This document shows, one piece after another, positions 8,158-19,571 of a DNA stretch of 64,000 bases. The DNA lies in assembly GCA_963785125.1 (NCBI GenBank), contig CAWATU010000004.1:62001-126000 (forward strand), written 5' to 3'. The stretch comes from QHXN01 sp963785125 (GTDB lineage Bacteria > Acidobacteriota > Blastocatellia > Pyrinomonadales > Pyrinomonadaceae). Position numbers and translations under genes: made by a program. A model generated the notes under the pieces. The model saw nothing but the letters and a program-made list of their open reading frames with translations, did not search any database and was not told the DNA's origin. Each line of letters begins with the position of its first letter. The first letter of the stretch is position 1.

Positions 8158-8267
8158 GAGAAGGCAGAAGGCAAAGGCAAAGGGGGAAAGGGCGAAAGTA
8201 GGACGAGAGACCGCGCGATTCTCATCCACAACTTTTGCTTTTTGCCTATGGCCTTTGCCTTTTGCTT
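8158..8267. repeat. Imperfect heptamer-rich inverted repeat
   Basis: The left part is a run of AGAAGGC / AAAGGCA-like units (from about 8158) and the right part carries their complement (TTTGCCT, CTTTTGC, from about 8229). Pairing is imperfect, unlike the other hairpins. It lies between the SGNH gene and the 97-residue gene, both on the minus strand. Confidence 0.65.
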
Positions 8268-8272
8268 CTCTT

Positions 8273-8896
8273 TCAGTCCGATTGGCCGAGCGCGCGCTTC
8301 ACGGCGGGCCACATCTCGAAGGCCCAGAACTCGTAGCCCTCGTCCGAGGGATGAAAGCCGTCCGGCGAGAAGAATTCGGGATGCGTCGGGATGACTTCGG
8401 CGCTCTTCTCAAAGGTGTCGGCGAGGTGCAGACGGTGGCGCGCGGCCGCGTCGGCGATGTGCTCGTTGAAGAGGATGAGACGGTGGCGCGCCTCTTCGCG
8501 CAGGAAGGCGGGGACGGCCGGCGCGTGCGAGATGTCCGGCAGGTTCGAGACGACAACGGGCGCCTCCGTCTGCGCGCGCAGACGCGTGACGACCTCTTCA
8601 AAGTTGTGCGCGAACTGCTCCGGCGTGGCCTGCCGCACGAGGTCGTTGATGCCGATGCCGAGGGTGACGAGCGAAGGCGTCGCTTCCCCCACCCGCCCGA
8701 CCTGCGCGCGCAAAACGTCGCCGGTCGTCGCGCCGCTCACACACAGATTGACGAGCCGCGAGCCCGGCCGCACACGCTCGATGCGCTCGAACAGACGCGC
8801 GACGTAGCCGCCGCCCTTCCGCGCACCGACGCCCACACCCGTCGAATCCCCCAGCGCCAAGTAGACGATTGGCTCACCTTTAGCTTCACTATTCAT
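8273..8896 (-). CDS. SGNH/GDSL-family hydrolase
   Basis: A 207-residue esterase or lipase of the SGNH type. Block I is LALGDSTGVG with the nucleophile Ser18; block II has Gly in SGATTGD (about residue 55); block III has Asn84 in GIGINDL; block V is PDGFHPSDEGY with Asp179 and His182. There is no signal peptide, so it likely acts in the cytoplasm. The substrate cannot be told. Downstream of the helicase gene start there is only a short AT-rich spacer with the small palindrome CAAATTTCAAATTTG. Confidence 0.9.
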   Translation of the reverse strand: MNSEAKGEPIVYLALGDSTGVGVGARKGGGYVARLFERIERVRPGSRLVNLCVSGATTGDVLRAQVGRVGEATPSLVTLGIGINDLVRQATPEQFAHNFEEVVTRLRAQTEAPVVVSNLPDISHAPAVPAFLREEARHRLILFNEHIADAAARHRLHLADTFEKSAEVIPTHPEFFSPDGFHPSDEGYEFWAFEMWPAVKRALGQSD

Positions 8897-8928
8897 CTCA
8901 ACTCATCTCAAATTTCAAATTTGAAAGT

Positions 8929-11763
8929 TTATACGGCAGCCTCGGAGCGCACGGGCTCGCGGAGGACAGCCGATGCGGCCTGCGCGGCGACGCGGGCGGC
9001 GTCGGGGTGCGCGTCCGTCAGGTTTGATACTTGAAGCAGCGACTCGCCCGTGCGCGAGAGCATGCGGAAGAGGTCGCCCTCTTCGGCGCGCGTGCGGCGG
9101 ACGAGCGTGGGCCAGTCCATTCCTGCGGCCCAGCGCGCGGCCGTGGCGGCGGCCGAGAAGTTGATCTCGGGCGCGGGCTCAAGGTCTTGCTGCCACTCGA
9201 CGCTCGCCACGTCGTAGGCGATGCGGTCGAACTTCGCGAGCGCCGTGATGAGCGCGTCGTCCATCTCAAGCTCGCCGTAGTCGCGCTCGGCGTCCGCGGC
9301 GAGCGCGGCCATCAGGCCGGCGGCGCGCGGCGCGTCGAGCGAGGCAAACAGCCCGCGGCTGATGGCTTCACCGACGAGGAGCGGGCGGTCTAATCTCAAG
9401 TCCGCGAGCCAGCGCCCGCGCTCTGTGACGCGCTCGGCGAAGAAGTCCAGGTAGCCGAAGTGGTGGAGCGCACGCGCGCGCCGCTCGAAGGGATGCCATG
9501 CTTCGCCGTGCACGGCTTCGAGCCTGCGGCCGAGGCGCTCGATTGATTCGGCCTCCTGCATGACCGACCACAGGGCTTCTTCGCAGCGCGTGCGCGAGCC
9601 TTCGCCGCCCGCGAGCGACTCGATGAGGTCGTTGATGAGCGCGACGGCCTCCTCGGTTGAGGAGCGCGCCGCGCGCAGTCCCGGCTCGCGCAAAGGCGTC
9701 GCGCGGTTCGCCTGCACCAGCTCGAAGGCCGCGTCGCGCGCCGACTCCGAGAGCGCGTGCGTCTCCTCCCACACACGCCCGATGCGTTCGAGCGCGAGCG
9801 TGACCCGCTTGCCGTTGTCGCGCACGCCCGCGAGCCCGTCGCCGCGCCGCTCCGTGACGAAGACGAGGCGGCGGTTCCCTTTGCCCACGGAGACGACGCG
9901 GCCGGGCACGACCTCCTTGTCGAGCCAGCGCAGGTACGCGTCCGTGCGCGTCTGCGGCGCATCTTCCAGCAGACGCGAGCGGGCGCTCGCCAGACGTTCG
10001 AGCCCGCGCGCAACTTCGGGCGGCAGGTCGCAGCCCGCATCGTGCAGTTTCGACTGCACGCGCCGCTCTGCCTCCGCGCGCGCGCGCTCGATGCGCGCGA
10101 CCTCTTCGGCCACGTCGCGGCGTGCGTAGGAGCGCTCGGCGATCTCGCGCACCTGCGCGAACGTGCCGAAAGCGTCGAGCAGGTTGAGGAGCGTCGTGTA
10201 GGTCGCGCGGAACTGGCTCTCCAAAGGGTCTGGGTCTGCGTGCAGCAGGGACGCGAGCTTCTGCGGGTTCTGATGTAAGCCCGGCGCGGCGACGATGAAG
10301 CCGACGCGGTCGCGCCCGCGGCGTCCGGCTCGTCCCGTCATCTGTTGAAGTTGAGAAGCACTCAACGTCTGCCAGCCCTGCCCGCGCCGCACGTCGATGT
10401 TCTCAAGCACGACGGTGCGCGCTGGGAAGTCCACGCCGGCCGCGACGGTCATCGTGGCGAAGATGGAGTCGAGCAGTCCGGCGCTCATCAATTTCTCGAT
10501 GGCGAGCTTCCACGCGGGCAAATGTCCCGCATGGTGCGAGGCCACGCCACCGCGCAGAACCATGTCCCAGTGGCGATGCTTGCGCACCTCCGGGTACTGC
10601 TCGGCCAGCTCTTCCAGCGCGCGACGCCTCGCCTCACGTCTTTCGGGGCCGACGCCGCGGCGCGGCGCGTAGGCGGCCTCGGCCGCGGCCTCGTCGCAGC
10701 GGCGGCGCGTGGGCAGGAAGATGATGGCGGGCAGAAGGTCGTAGGAGCCGAGCGCCGCGAGCAGGATGGACGGCGGCATCTCGGGCATCCCGGCGCGGCG
10801 TTGAGGGCCGCGCTGGAAGCGACCCTGCGAGCCCTGCCGCTCGCTCTTCGAGGTCTGCATGAAGCGCGCGATCTCGTTGTTGAAGTGTTCGTGCTCGTCG
10901 AAGAGCGGTGTCAGTCCGCCGTCGGGGAAGAGGAAGGCGGCGCGCAGCGGGACGGGGCGCGCGCCCGGCCGTGGGATGACGCGGCAGGGGTGTCCGCGCA
11001 CCTCCGCGATCCAGTCGGCGAACTCTTCGGCGCGGCCGACCGTGGCCGAGAGCAGAAGCATCCGCACGCGCGGCGGCGTCAGGATGATGGCCTCCTCCCA
11101 GACGTGCCCGCGCTCCTCGTCGGCGAGGTAGTGCGCCTCGTCTAAGACAACGAGGTCGGCCTGCAACTGTTCGCCGCGCCGCAGAGCATCGAAGAGTTGA
11201 TTTCGATAGACTTCGGTCGTGCCGACGATGAGCGGCGCGTCCGAGCGCTCCTTGCGGTCGCCCGTCAGGATGCCGACCTTCTCGTCGCCGAACTCGGCCG
11301 TGAACTCGTGAAACTTCGAGTTGGTGAGGGCCTTCAAGGGGCTCGTGTACCAAGCGCGTTTGCCTTCGGACAGCAGCCGCCGAATCTCCTCGCGCGCAAT
11401 CCATGTCTTGCCGCTGCCCGTCGGAGCCGTCACCAGAACGTCTTCGTGTTCGAGCGCGGCGAGGGCTTCGAGTTGAAACGGGTCGGGTTTGAACGGCGCG
11501 GGGTCGGGCGCGCCGATGCCTTCGAGGAGCTGGCGCAGAGGGCGCGTGCGCGACTGACGCGTGGCGACGCGCGAGGCCGAGTCGGCCGCGGCGTTAGCCG
11601 CCGTGCGCGACTCTTTGTCCGGGCCGTCGCGCCCTCGCCCTCGCCCTTCGGAAGTTTGACGGAAGTCTGTTTGACGAAAGTCGGGCTGTCCTTCGTCGCG
11701 GCTTGGCGTGCGATCCTTGGAGGAGCCGCGGCGGCCCCTGCTTCCTCTGCGCGAACGCGTCAT
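8929..11763 (-). CDS. Ski2-like DEAD/DEAH-box RNA helicase
   Basis: 944 residues. The N-terminal 70 residues are Arg/Ser-rich and disordered. Helicase motifs follow in order: Walker A APTGSGKT (near 113-120), DEAH (near 205), LLLSATVG, ASHHAGHLPAWK, then the motif V region TMTVAAGVDFPART and motif VI QQMTGRAGRRGRD. The HHAG and GRAGRRG signatures and the long C-terminal helical region match the Ski2/Mtr4/HelY-type superfamily 2 enzymes, which unwind RNA for decay or processing. It is divergent from the gene at 11911. RNA substrate and partners are unknown. Confidence 0.92.
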   Translation of the reverse strand: MTRSRRGSRGRRGSSKDRTPSRDEGQPDFRQTDFRQTSEGRGRGRDGPDKESRTAANAAADSASRVATRQSRTRPLRQLLEGIGAPDPAPFKPDPFQLEALAALEHEDVLVTAPTGSGKTWIAREEIRRLLSEGKRAWYTSPLKALTNSKFHEFTAEFGDEKVGILTGDRKERSDAPLIVGTTEVYRNQLFDALRRGEQLQADLVVLDEAHYLADEERGHVWEEAIILTPPRVRMLLLSATVGRAEEFADWIAEVRGHPCRVIPRPGARPVPLRAAFLFPDGGLTPLFDEHEHFNNEIARFMQTSKSERQGSQGRFQRGPQRRAGMPEMPPSILLAALGSYDLLPAIIFLPTRRRCDEAAAEAAYAPRRGVGPERREARRRALEELAEQYPEVRKHRHWDMVLRGGVASHHAGHLPAWKLAIEKLMSAGLLDSIFATMTVAAGVDFPARTVVLENIDVRRGQGWQTLSASQLQQMTGRAGRRGRDRVGFIVAAPGLHQNPQKLASLLHADPDPLESQFRATYTTLLNLLDAFGTFAQVREIAERSYARRDVAEEVARIERARAEAERRVQSKLHDAGCDLPPEVARGLERLASARSRLLEDAPQTRTDAYLRWLDKEVVPGRVVSVGKGNRRLVFVTERRGDGLAGVRDNGKRVTLALERIGRVWEETHALSESARDAAFELVQANRATPLREPGLRAARSSTEEAVALINDLIESLAGGEGSRTRCEEALWSVMQEAESIERLGRRLEAVHGEAWHPFERRARALHHFGYLDFFAERVTERGRWLADLRLDRPLLVGEAISRGLFASLDAPRAAGLMAALAADAERDYGELEMDDALITALAKFDRIAYDVASVEWQQDLEPAPEINFSAAATAARWAAGMDWPTLVRRTRAEEGDLFRMLSRTGESLLQVSNLTDAHPDAARVAAQAASAVLREPVRSEAAV

Positions 11764-11910
11764 ATGCTGTAGATTCTACCGCAGGAACTTTGTGGAAAGC
11801 GCCCGCGTAATGCTAACTTTTGTGTGACTTTCGCAACGCCCGGGGGATATTAAGCGTCTAATCGTTCGTGTTTTGCCGGCGGCCCGGGCGCGCGGAGTTT
11901 TTAAAGAAGA

Positions 11911-13023
11911 ATGAGCGAGCTTTTCGACAGATTTGAGATCAACCGTACGCCGCGCTGGCCGCTGATGTCGCGGCTCGTAGCGCTTTCTCTCGTTGCGCAC
12001 GGCCTCTTTCTCGTCGCGGTCGTCTACGTCCCGACGGTGCGCAGCATGCTCTACGTCGCCTCGAACGTCTCCGGCATCAAGCTTGTCAGCGAGGATTACG
12101 ACCCGACGCTCATCGGGCAGCGCGCGACCATCGTCAAGTTCGAGCCGCACGAGAAACTCTATTACCCGCCCGACTACTTCGGCGCGCCCGAGGTGGCCGA
12201 GACGACGCAGCTCGACGCGTTGGTCGTGCAGCAGTTCGTGCCGCCGCCGCCGCCTGCGCCGGTCTACAGGCCGCGCCGCCCGCGCGCCCCGCGCGTCATC
12301 ACGACACCACCCGAACCGACGCCGACGCCGGAAGTCGCGCAGGCTACGCCGACCCCTTCGCCCGCTCCCTTGACCGAGGCGGAGAAGCAGGCCGAGGCCG
12401 AGATGGAACGCATCGCCAGGGAGAACGGCATCGCGCGCCCGCCCGGCAACATCAACACCAAGCCCTTCGAAGACATCGCCGTCAAGGGCAAGGAGCTGTT
12501 CGACCAGGGCAAGCTCAACCTCGACACCTCCCTCGACGTGACGGCCACGGGCGAGCTGAACGAGGACGGCACGCTCAAGCCCGAGACGGTCAAGCTCGAC
12601 TGGGGAGCGACGCCGCCGAGCGACCAGAACACCGCCGACCTCGCGCAGCAGCTCATCACCGCGATGAGCCAGAGCCGCGTGCTCGTCGTCCTCAAGGGCG
12701 CGAAGGACGTGCGCATCTCGCTCAAGCTCGACCAGCAGACGGTCAAGATCGCGGTCATGAGCGACCTGCCCACGGAGGACGATGCGATGAAGACCGCGCT
12801 CGGCCTCTCGACGATGGTCGCCATCGGGCGTAGCGCCAAGAAGGGGACGAACGAGGGCACCCTCTACGAGAACCTTAAGTTCGACAACCAGGGCAAGCAG
12901 TTCGCCATGAACTTCGAGATGCCGAAGGACGCGGCCGGCAAGATGATTACCGACATGCTGGCGAAGAAGGTCAGCAAGCCCGCCGCCGCCACCGCCGCGG
13001 CGACCCCGCAGGCCAGGAGCTGA
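11911..13023 (+). CDS. TonB-like inner-membrane-anchored protein with conserved C-terminal domain
   Basis: 370 residues. One membrane segment near residues 20-42 (SLVAHGLFLVAVVYVP), a Pro-rich spanning stretch at about 110-150 (VPPPPPAPVYRP, then PTPTPE repeats) and a globular C-terminal domain of about 200 residues. The layout resembles TonB-like energy transducers, but the C-terminal domain lacks the TonB fold motif and instead matches the C-terminal part of the next gene (shared words KGTNEGTLYENLK / RGTDEGALMSGMK, and FEMPKDAAGKMI / LDMPREQMGNIL). Function unknown. It forms a pair with 13042-13824. Confidence 0.8.
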   Translation: MSELFDRFEINRTPRWPLMSRLVALSLVAHGLFLVAVVYVPTVRSMLYVASNVSGIKLVSEDYDPTLIGQRATIVKFEPHEKLYYPPDYFGAPEVAETTQLDALVVQQFVPPPPPAPVYRPRRPRAPRVITTPPEPTPTPEVAQATPTPSPAPLTEAEKQAEAEMERIARENGIARPPGNINTKPFEDIAVKGKELFDQGKLNLDTSLDVTATGELNEDGTLKPETVKLDWGATPPSDQNTADLAQQLITAMSQSRVLVVLKGAKDVRISLKLDQQTVKIAVMSDLPTEDDAMKTALGLSTMVAIGRSAKKGTNEGTLYENLKFDNQGKQFAMNFEMPKDAAGKMITDMLAKKVSKPAAATAAATPQARS

Positions 13024-13041
13024 GCGGGCTCGGAGAAACGC

Positions 13042-13824
13042 TTGAGAGTCAAAGAACGAACCATGAGGGAATTCTTCAGCACCATCTTCCACACGGGCGA
13101 GGCGCCGCAGGGGCGGGGCGAGGCCGCGCGCCTGTTCGCGCGCTTCGCCGTGCTCGGCGCCTTCGTTCTGGGAATAGCGCCGGGCGGCTGGGCGGCGCTT
13201 GCGCAGGCGCGCAAGACCGGCTCCGGCACCGCCGCCGCGACCGACTCGGGCGTCAAGAAGACCGCGAAGACGGAGGCGCCAAAAACGGAAGGGCCGAAGT
13301 CCGAAGGGACGAGGGTCAACGTCAAACCCATCAAGGCGTTCCTCTCGCGCTCGAAGAAGCTGCACGAGGATGGCAAGCTCGACCTCTCGAAGCCGCGGTC
13401 GATACTGGTCGTCGGCGAGCGGCAGCAGGACGGGACGCTGACGAACGTCCAGATCACGGGCGAGTCGGCCAACGACCCCGCGCTGCGCGCCGTCGCGCAG
13501 GACTTCGTCGCGTCGGTCAACGACAGCCACGCGCTCGCGTTCCTCTCGGACGTGTCGCGCGTGTCGATGACCTTCACGCTCGACGGCGAGCGCTTCAAGG
13601 CGCTGACGGCCTCGGATGCGCCGACGGAGGCGCGCGCCGAGGAGATGGCGCGCGGCTACCGCATGCTCCTCAACGTCGGACGCCTCGCCAAGCGCGGCAC
13701 CGACGAGGGAGCCCTCATGAGCGGCATGAAGGTCTCCGCGAGCGGCAAACAGCTCCTCATGAACCTCGACATGCCGCGCGAGCAGATGGGCAACATCCTG
13801 CTGCGCCAGATCACGCCGAACTAA
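13042..13824 (+). CDS. Secreted or membrane-anchored paralogue of the preceding protein
   Basis: 260 residues. A hydrophobic segment (LGAFVLGIAPGGWAALA, about residues 38-55) is followed by a Lys/Thr-rich linker and a domain homologous to the C-terminal domain of the protein encoded just upstream (LHEDGKLDLSKP / LFDQGKLNLDTS; NDSHALAFLSDV / SQSRVLVVLKGA). It is probably periplasmic. The TTG at 13042 has GGAG 7 bases upstream; an ATG at 13063 is the alternative. The 18-base gap to the upstream gene indicates one operon produced by domain duplication. Confidence 0.78.
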   Translation: MRVKERTMREFFSTIFHTGEAPQGRGEAARLFARFAVLGAFVLGIAPGGWAALAQARKTGSGTAAATDSGVKKTAKTEAPKTEGPKSEGTRVNVKPIKAFLSRSKKLHEDGKLDLSKPRSILVVGERQQDGTLTNVQITGESANDPALRAVAQDFVASVNDSHALAFLSDVSRVSMTFTLDGERFKALTASDAPTEARAEEMARGYRMLLNVGRLAKRGTDEGALMSGMKVSASGKQLLMNLDMPREQMGNILLRQITPN

Positions 13825-14004
13825 CGCCGCGCAGGCGCGAGGCGGCGGCCCCCGGCCACTGCCTTGCGCCCCTTCCGGTCGCTCACATACAATCGAATAT
13901 CGGCATAAAGTCGCGGACGGCGGCGGGTCTCTACAGGGTGACAGCTCCCTGCCCCGCGGCCGCGCGGCTCGGAGAGGGGGCGGCTCCCCGGCGGGACTAA
14001 AACA

Positions 14005-16839
<2,835 letters not shown>

Positions 16840-16855
16840 GATAGAGGCATCCGTC

Positions 16856-16905
16856 TTGGTGCTATGATGAAGGCGGGGTAAGGCTGTCGGAGCCGCCCCG
16901 CTTTC
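16856..16905 (+). repeat. Direct repeat copy 1, hairpin-forming leader element
   Basis: This 50-bp block (starts TTGGTGCTATGATGAAGGCG) recurs at 17257-17306 with a few substitutions. It contains a GC-rich inverted repeat (GCGGGG ... CCCCGC). It precedes the pseudogene as copy 2 precedes the intact paralogue, so it belongs to a duplicated gene unit and may serve as terminator or leader. Confidence 0.75.
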
Positions 16906-16934
16906 TTTCTCAAGCTGCGCTTTGCAAGGTCGAT

Positions 16935-17209
16935 ATGCCCCGCGCGCCGAAACTCCTGCTCCTTATTCCCGCCCTCGCCGTGCTGCTCTGCGCGGCCGAA
17001 GCGCGCGCCGTCGTACAAGGCGAAGACCGGGAAGAGATTCGAACGCTGGCTCAGGCGGTCGCGGGCGAGAAGAAGAAAGACTCCGAGACCTGGTTCCGAC
17101 TCGGCATCGAATACAACCGCGGCAGGCGATCAAGTTCACGCCCGCCACGGTCAACGGGACTCCCGTCTCGCAGCGCGTAATTTTGGAATATAACTTCAGC
17201 GTCTACTGA
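16935..17209 (+). pseudogene. Deletion remnant of a TPR-TonB family gene
   Basis: The ATG at 16935 (AAGGT upstream) opens a signal peptide and the beginning of a TPR (MPRAPKLLLLIPALAV; DSETWFRLGIEYNRG) that match the start of the gene at 17343 (MPRTLKLSLVIFALL). Near 17123 homology jumps, in another frame, to the very end of the paralogues: RQAIKFTPATVNGTPVSQRV, then LEYNFSVY and a stop at 17207. About 0.8 kb is missing relative to the paralogues, and the two parts are out of frame. It is therefore an internally deleted copy. Confidence 0.88.
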
Positions 17210-17256
17210 CGCGCGGGTCGCGGCCGCGAACGCCTGAGCAGGCGCCGGCGGCGTTG

Positions 17257-17306
17257 TTGGTGCTATCATGAAGGCGGGGCAAGGCCGTGGGAGCCGCCCC
17301 GCCTTC
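17257..17306 (+). repeat. Direct repeat copy 2, hairpin-forming leader element
   Basis: Second copy of the 50-bp block at 16856-16905. Here the inverted repeat is stronger: GAAGGCGGGGC pairs perfectly with GCCCCGCCTTC. It ends about 37 bases before the start of the intact TPR-TonB gene. Confidence 0.78.
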
Positions 17307-17342
17307 ACCTTCAATTGAGGGTCTAAGTTTTAAGGAGTAGTT

Positions 17343-18437
17343 ATGCCTCGCACGCTGAAACTCTCGCTCGTCATCTTTGCGCTCCTCTCACTCTCGGCGC
17401 CCGCGGCGCGCGCGCGGCAGGGCGCGCCCGACCCGCAGTTGGAGCAGGCCGTCAACCTCTACCGGAAGGGGGACGTGAAGGGCGCGGTTAAAGAGTTCCG
17501 CGCCGCCGTCAAGCGCAGGAAGGATGACCCACTCGCGTGGGCCTACCTCGGGCAGGCGCTCGCCCAGAGCGGTGAATCGAAGGAGGCGCGCAAGGCGCTC
17601 GACACCGCGCTCAAGCTCAACCCCGATTACGCTCCCGCGCATTCGAGCCTCGCCTATCTCCACCTCGTCAACGGCATGGAGCGTGAAGCCGAGGCCGAGG
17701 CCGTGAAGGCGCTCGCGCTCGACAACAATCTGAAGAACGCGCACTACGTCCTCGGGCTCGTGCGCCTGCGCCAGGGCGCCTGGCTGAAGGCGCTCGAAGA
17801 GGCGGACGCCGTCATCAAGCTCGACGCCGCGAACGCGGACGCCTACTCGCTGAAGACGCAGGCGCTCGTTGGCCTCTACGAACGCGCCAGCGCCGTCATT
17901 GCCGAGGAGCGCCGCGGCGCCTACGACTACGACGAGGCAACCATCAGAGACGCGCGCGCCGTGCAGACCTCGCGGCTCAAGGAGGCGTCCGAGAGTCTGG
18001 CCGAGTACCTGCGGCTGAAGCCCGACGCCGCGGACGCCGCGCTGATGCGCGAAGAGTTGGAGTCGATGCGCTTCTACGCCGCGGCGGGCATGAACGCCGC
18101 CGACCCGGCGCGTAAGATTTACGGCGCGCGCGAGGGCATCAAGCGGGCCGAAATCCTCGCCAAGCCCACGCCCGGTTACACTGAAGAGGCGCGGCGCGCG
18201 AACGTCTCCGGCGTCGTCCGCCTTCGCGTCGTGCTCGGCTCGGACGGCAACGTCAAGCACGTCCTCGTGCTCAGGCGACTGAGCCACGGGCTGACGGAGA
18301 AGGCCATCGAGGCAGCACGGCAGGTCAGGTTCAACCCGGCGACCCGCGACGGCCAGCCTGTCTCGCAGTACGTCGTGCTCGAATACGGATTCAATCTTAA
18401 CGAACGCTTCATACGCACCGGACGCACCGGCTGGTGA
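17343..18437 (+). CDS. TPR-repeat protein with C-terminal TonB domain (paralogue A)
   Basis: 364 residues. A Sec signal peptide (cut after ...APAARA) is followed by about four TPR units (LYRKGDVKGAVKEFRAAVKR, AWAYLGQALAQSGESKEARK, and so on; residues 34-185) and a C-terminal TonB-like domain from about residue 270 (PGYTEEARRANVSGVVRLRV ... AARQVRFNPATRDGQPVSQYV). The TonB-like domain with VSGVVRLRV/ GQPVSQYV words is that of TonB-family energy transducers, but there is no N-terminal anchor, so a periplasmic role in protein assembly or outer-membrane contact is inferred. AAGGAG lies 6 bases before the ATG. Confidence 0.88.
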   Translation: MPRTLKLSLVIFALLSLSAPAARARQGAPDPQLEQAVNLYRKGDVKGAVKEFRAAVKRRKDDPLAWAYLGQALAQSGESKEARKALDTALKLNPDYAPAHSSLAYLHLVNGMEREAEAEAVKALALDNNLKNAHYVLGLVRLRQGAWLKALEEADAVIKLDAANADAYSLKTQALVGLYERASAVIAEERRGAYDYDEATIRDARAVQTSRLKEASESLAEYLRLKPDAADAALMREELESMRFYAAAGMNAADPARKIYGAREGIKRAEILAKPTPGYTEEARRANVSGVVRLRVVLGSDGNVKHVLVLRRLSHGLTEKAIEAARQVRFNPATRDGQPVSQYVVLEYGFNLNERFIRTGRTGW

Positions 18438-18449
18438 AGCTCGACGGCG

Positions 18450-19526
18450 ATGACCCACGACACGATTCGACCCAGGCTTAGAGGCGCCGCCGCCGCGCTC
18501 GCCTGCGCGCTCTCGCTCGCACCGGCCGCTGCGCTCGCGCAGACGGTTGACGACTTCGAGCGCGGCAAGCAACTGCTCGCGCAAGGCGACGCAAAGGGCG
18601 CCGCCGCCACGCTCAAACGCGCCGCCGAGCGTCGCAAGACGGACGCCGAGGCGTGGTACGCCTACGGGCTCGCCCTCGGCCGGATGGGCAAGCAGAAGGA
18701 CGCGCGCAAGGCGTTCGAGCGCGCCGTCAAGCTGCGCCCCGACTGGGCCACGGCGCGCGCCGGCCTCGCCTACACGCTCATCCTCCTCAACAAGACGCGC
18801 GACGCCGACCGCGAGGCCAAACGCGCGGTCTCGCTCGACCCGAAGTCTCCGGACGCGCACTTCGTGGTGGCCAACGTCAGATACCTCTACGACGACTTCA
18901 GCGGGGCGGCGGCCGAGACCGAAGCGGCGCTGGCGCTCCAGCCCGACTTCCCCGCCGCCGCGTTCCTCCACGGCGACTCCCTCATCAACATCTACGTGAT
19001 GGAGAGCGAGCGCCAGTCAGAGAGATACCGGCTGCCGCCCGGCGCGGACGAGGCCACGCGCAAACTCGTCTTCGAGCAGCGCGCCGCGGCGCTCGAACCC
19101 TTCAAGGCGCGTATGCGCGAGACGGCCGAACGGCTGGACGCCTTCGCTAAGACGCGCGCCGGCAACGAGGCCGAGAGTATGAGCGAGTTGGCGGGCTCGC
19201 TCCGCCTCTACGGCCGTGTGGGCGGCGACAACCAGGGCGTCTTCCGCCAGATCGAGGTGACGCAGAAGGCGCTCATCACTTTCAAGCCCGAGCCGTCCTT
19301 CACCGAGGAGGCGCGCAAGAACAACGTGACCGGCGTCGTCAGGCTCCGCGCCGTGCTCGCGGCCGACGGGCGCATCCGGCACATCGCCGTCATCAAGCGC
19401 CTGCCCGACGGGCTGACAGACAAGGCCGTCGCCGCCGCGCGCAAAATCAGGTTCACGCCCGCACGCGTCGGCGATGCCCCCGTCTCGCAGTACGTCGTGC
19501 TCGAATACAACTTCAACATCTACTGA
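18450..19526 (+). CDS. TPR-repeat protein with C-terminal TonB domain (paralogue B)
   Basis: 358 residues with the same plan as paralogue A: signal peptide (ALSLAPAAALAQ), TPR units (AEAWYAYGLALGRMGKQKDA; ATARAGLAYTLILLNKTRDA) and the C-terminal TonB-like domain (PSFTEEARKNNVTGVVRLRA, then ARKIRFTPARVGDAPVSQYV and LEYNFNIY). It follows paralogue A by 12 bases on the same strand, so they are one operon. With the pseudogene upstream this is a three-copy tandem family. The pseudogene tail (LEYNFSVY) is closer to this copy than to A. Confidence 0.88.
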   Translation: MTHDTIRPRLRGAAAALACALSLAPAAALAQTVDDFERGKQLLAQGDAKGAAATLKRAAERRKTDAEAWYAYGLALGRMGKQKDARKAFERAVKLRPDWATARAGLAYTLILLNKTRDADREAKRAVSLDPKSPDAHFVVANVRYLYDDFSGAAAETEAALALQPDFPAAAFLHGDSLINIYVMESERQSERYRLPPGADEATRKLVFEQRAAALEPFKARMRETAERLDAFAKTRAGNEAESMSELAGSLRLYGRVGGDNQGVFRQIEVTQKALITFKPEPSFTEEARKNNVTGVVRLRAVLAADGRIRHIAVIKRLPDGLTDKAVAAARKIRFTPARVGDAPVSQYVVLEYNFNIY

Positions 19527-19571
19527 CGCCGCGCACGCGTCGCGTCTGTACAATTCCCCCTCGTCAAGCGA

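Noticed and set aside
8896..8935. A member of the heptamer hairpin class
   Set aside because: Only a short palindrome CAAATTTCAAATTTG and a few TCATCTCAA-like words; too short to support the claim.
16922..17209. A 95-residue protein gene
   Set aside because: Its frame carries only the tail of the TPR-TonB paralogues; the true start with signal peptide is in another frame, so it is a pseudogene.
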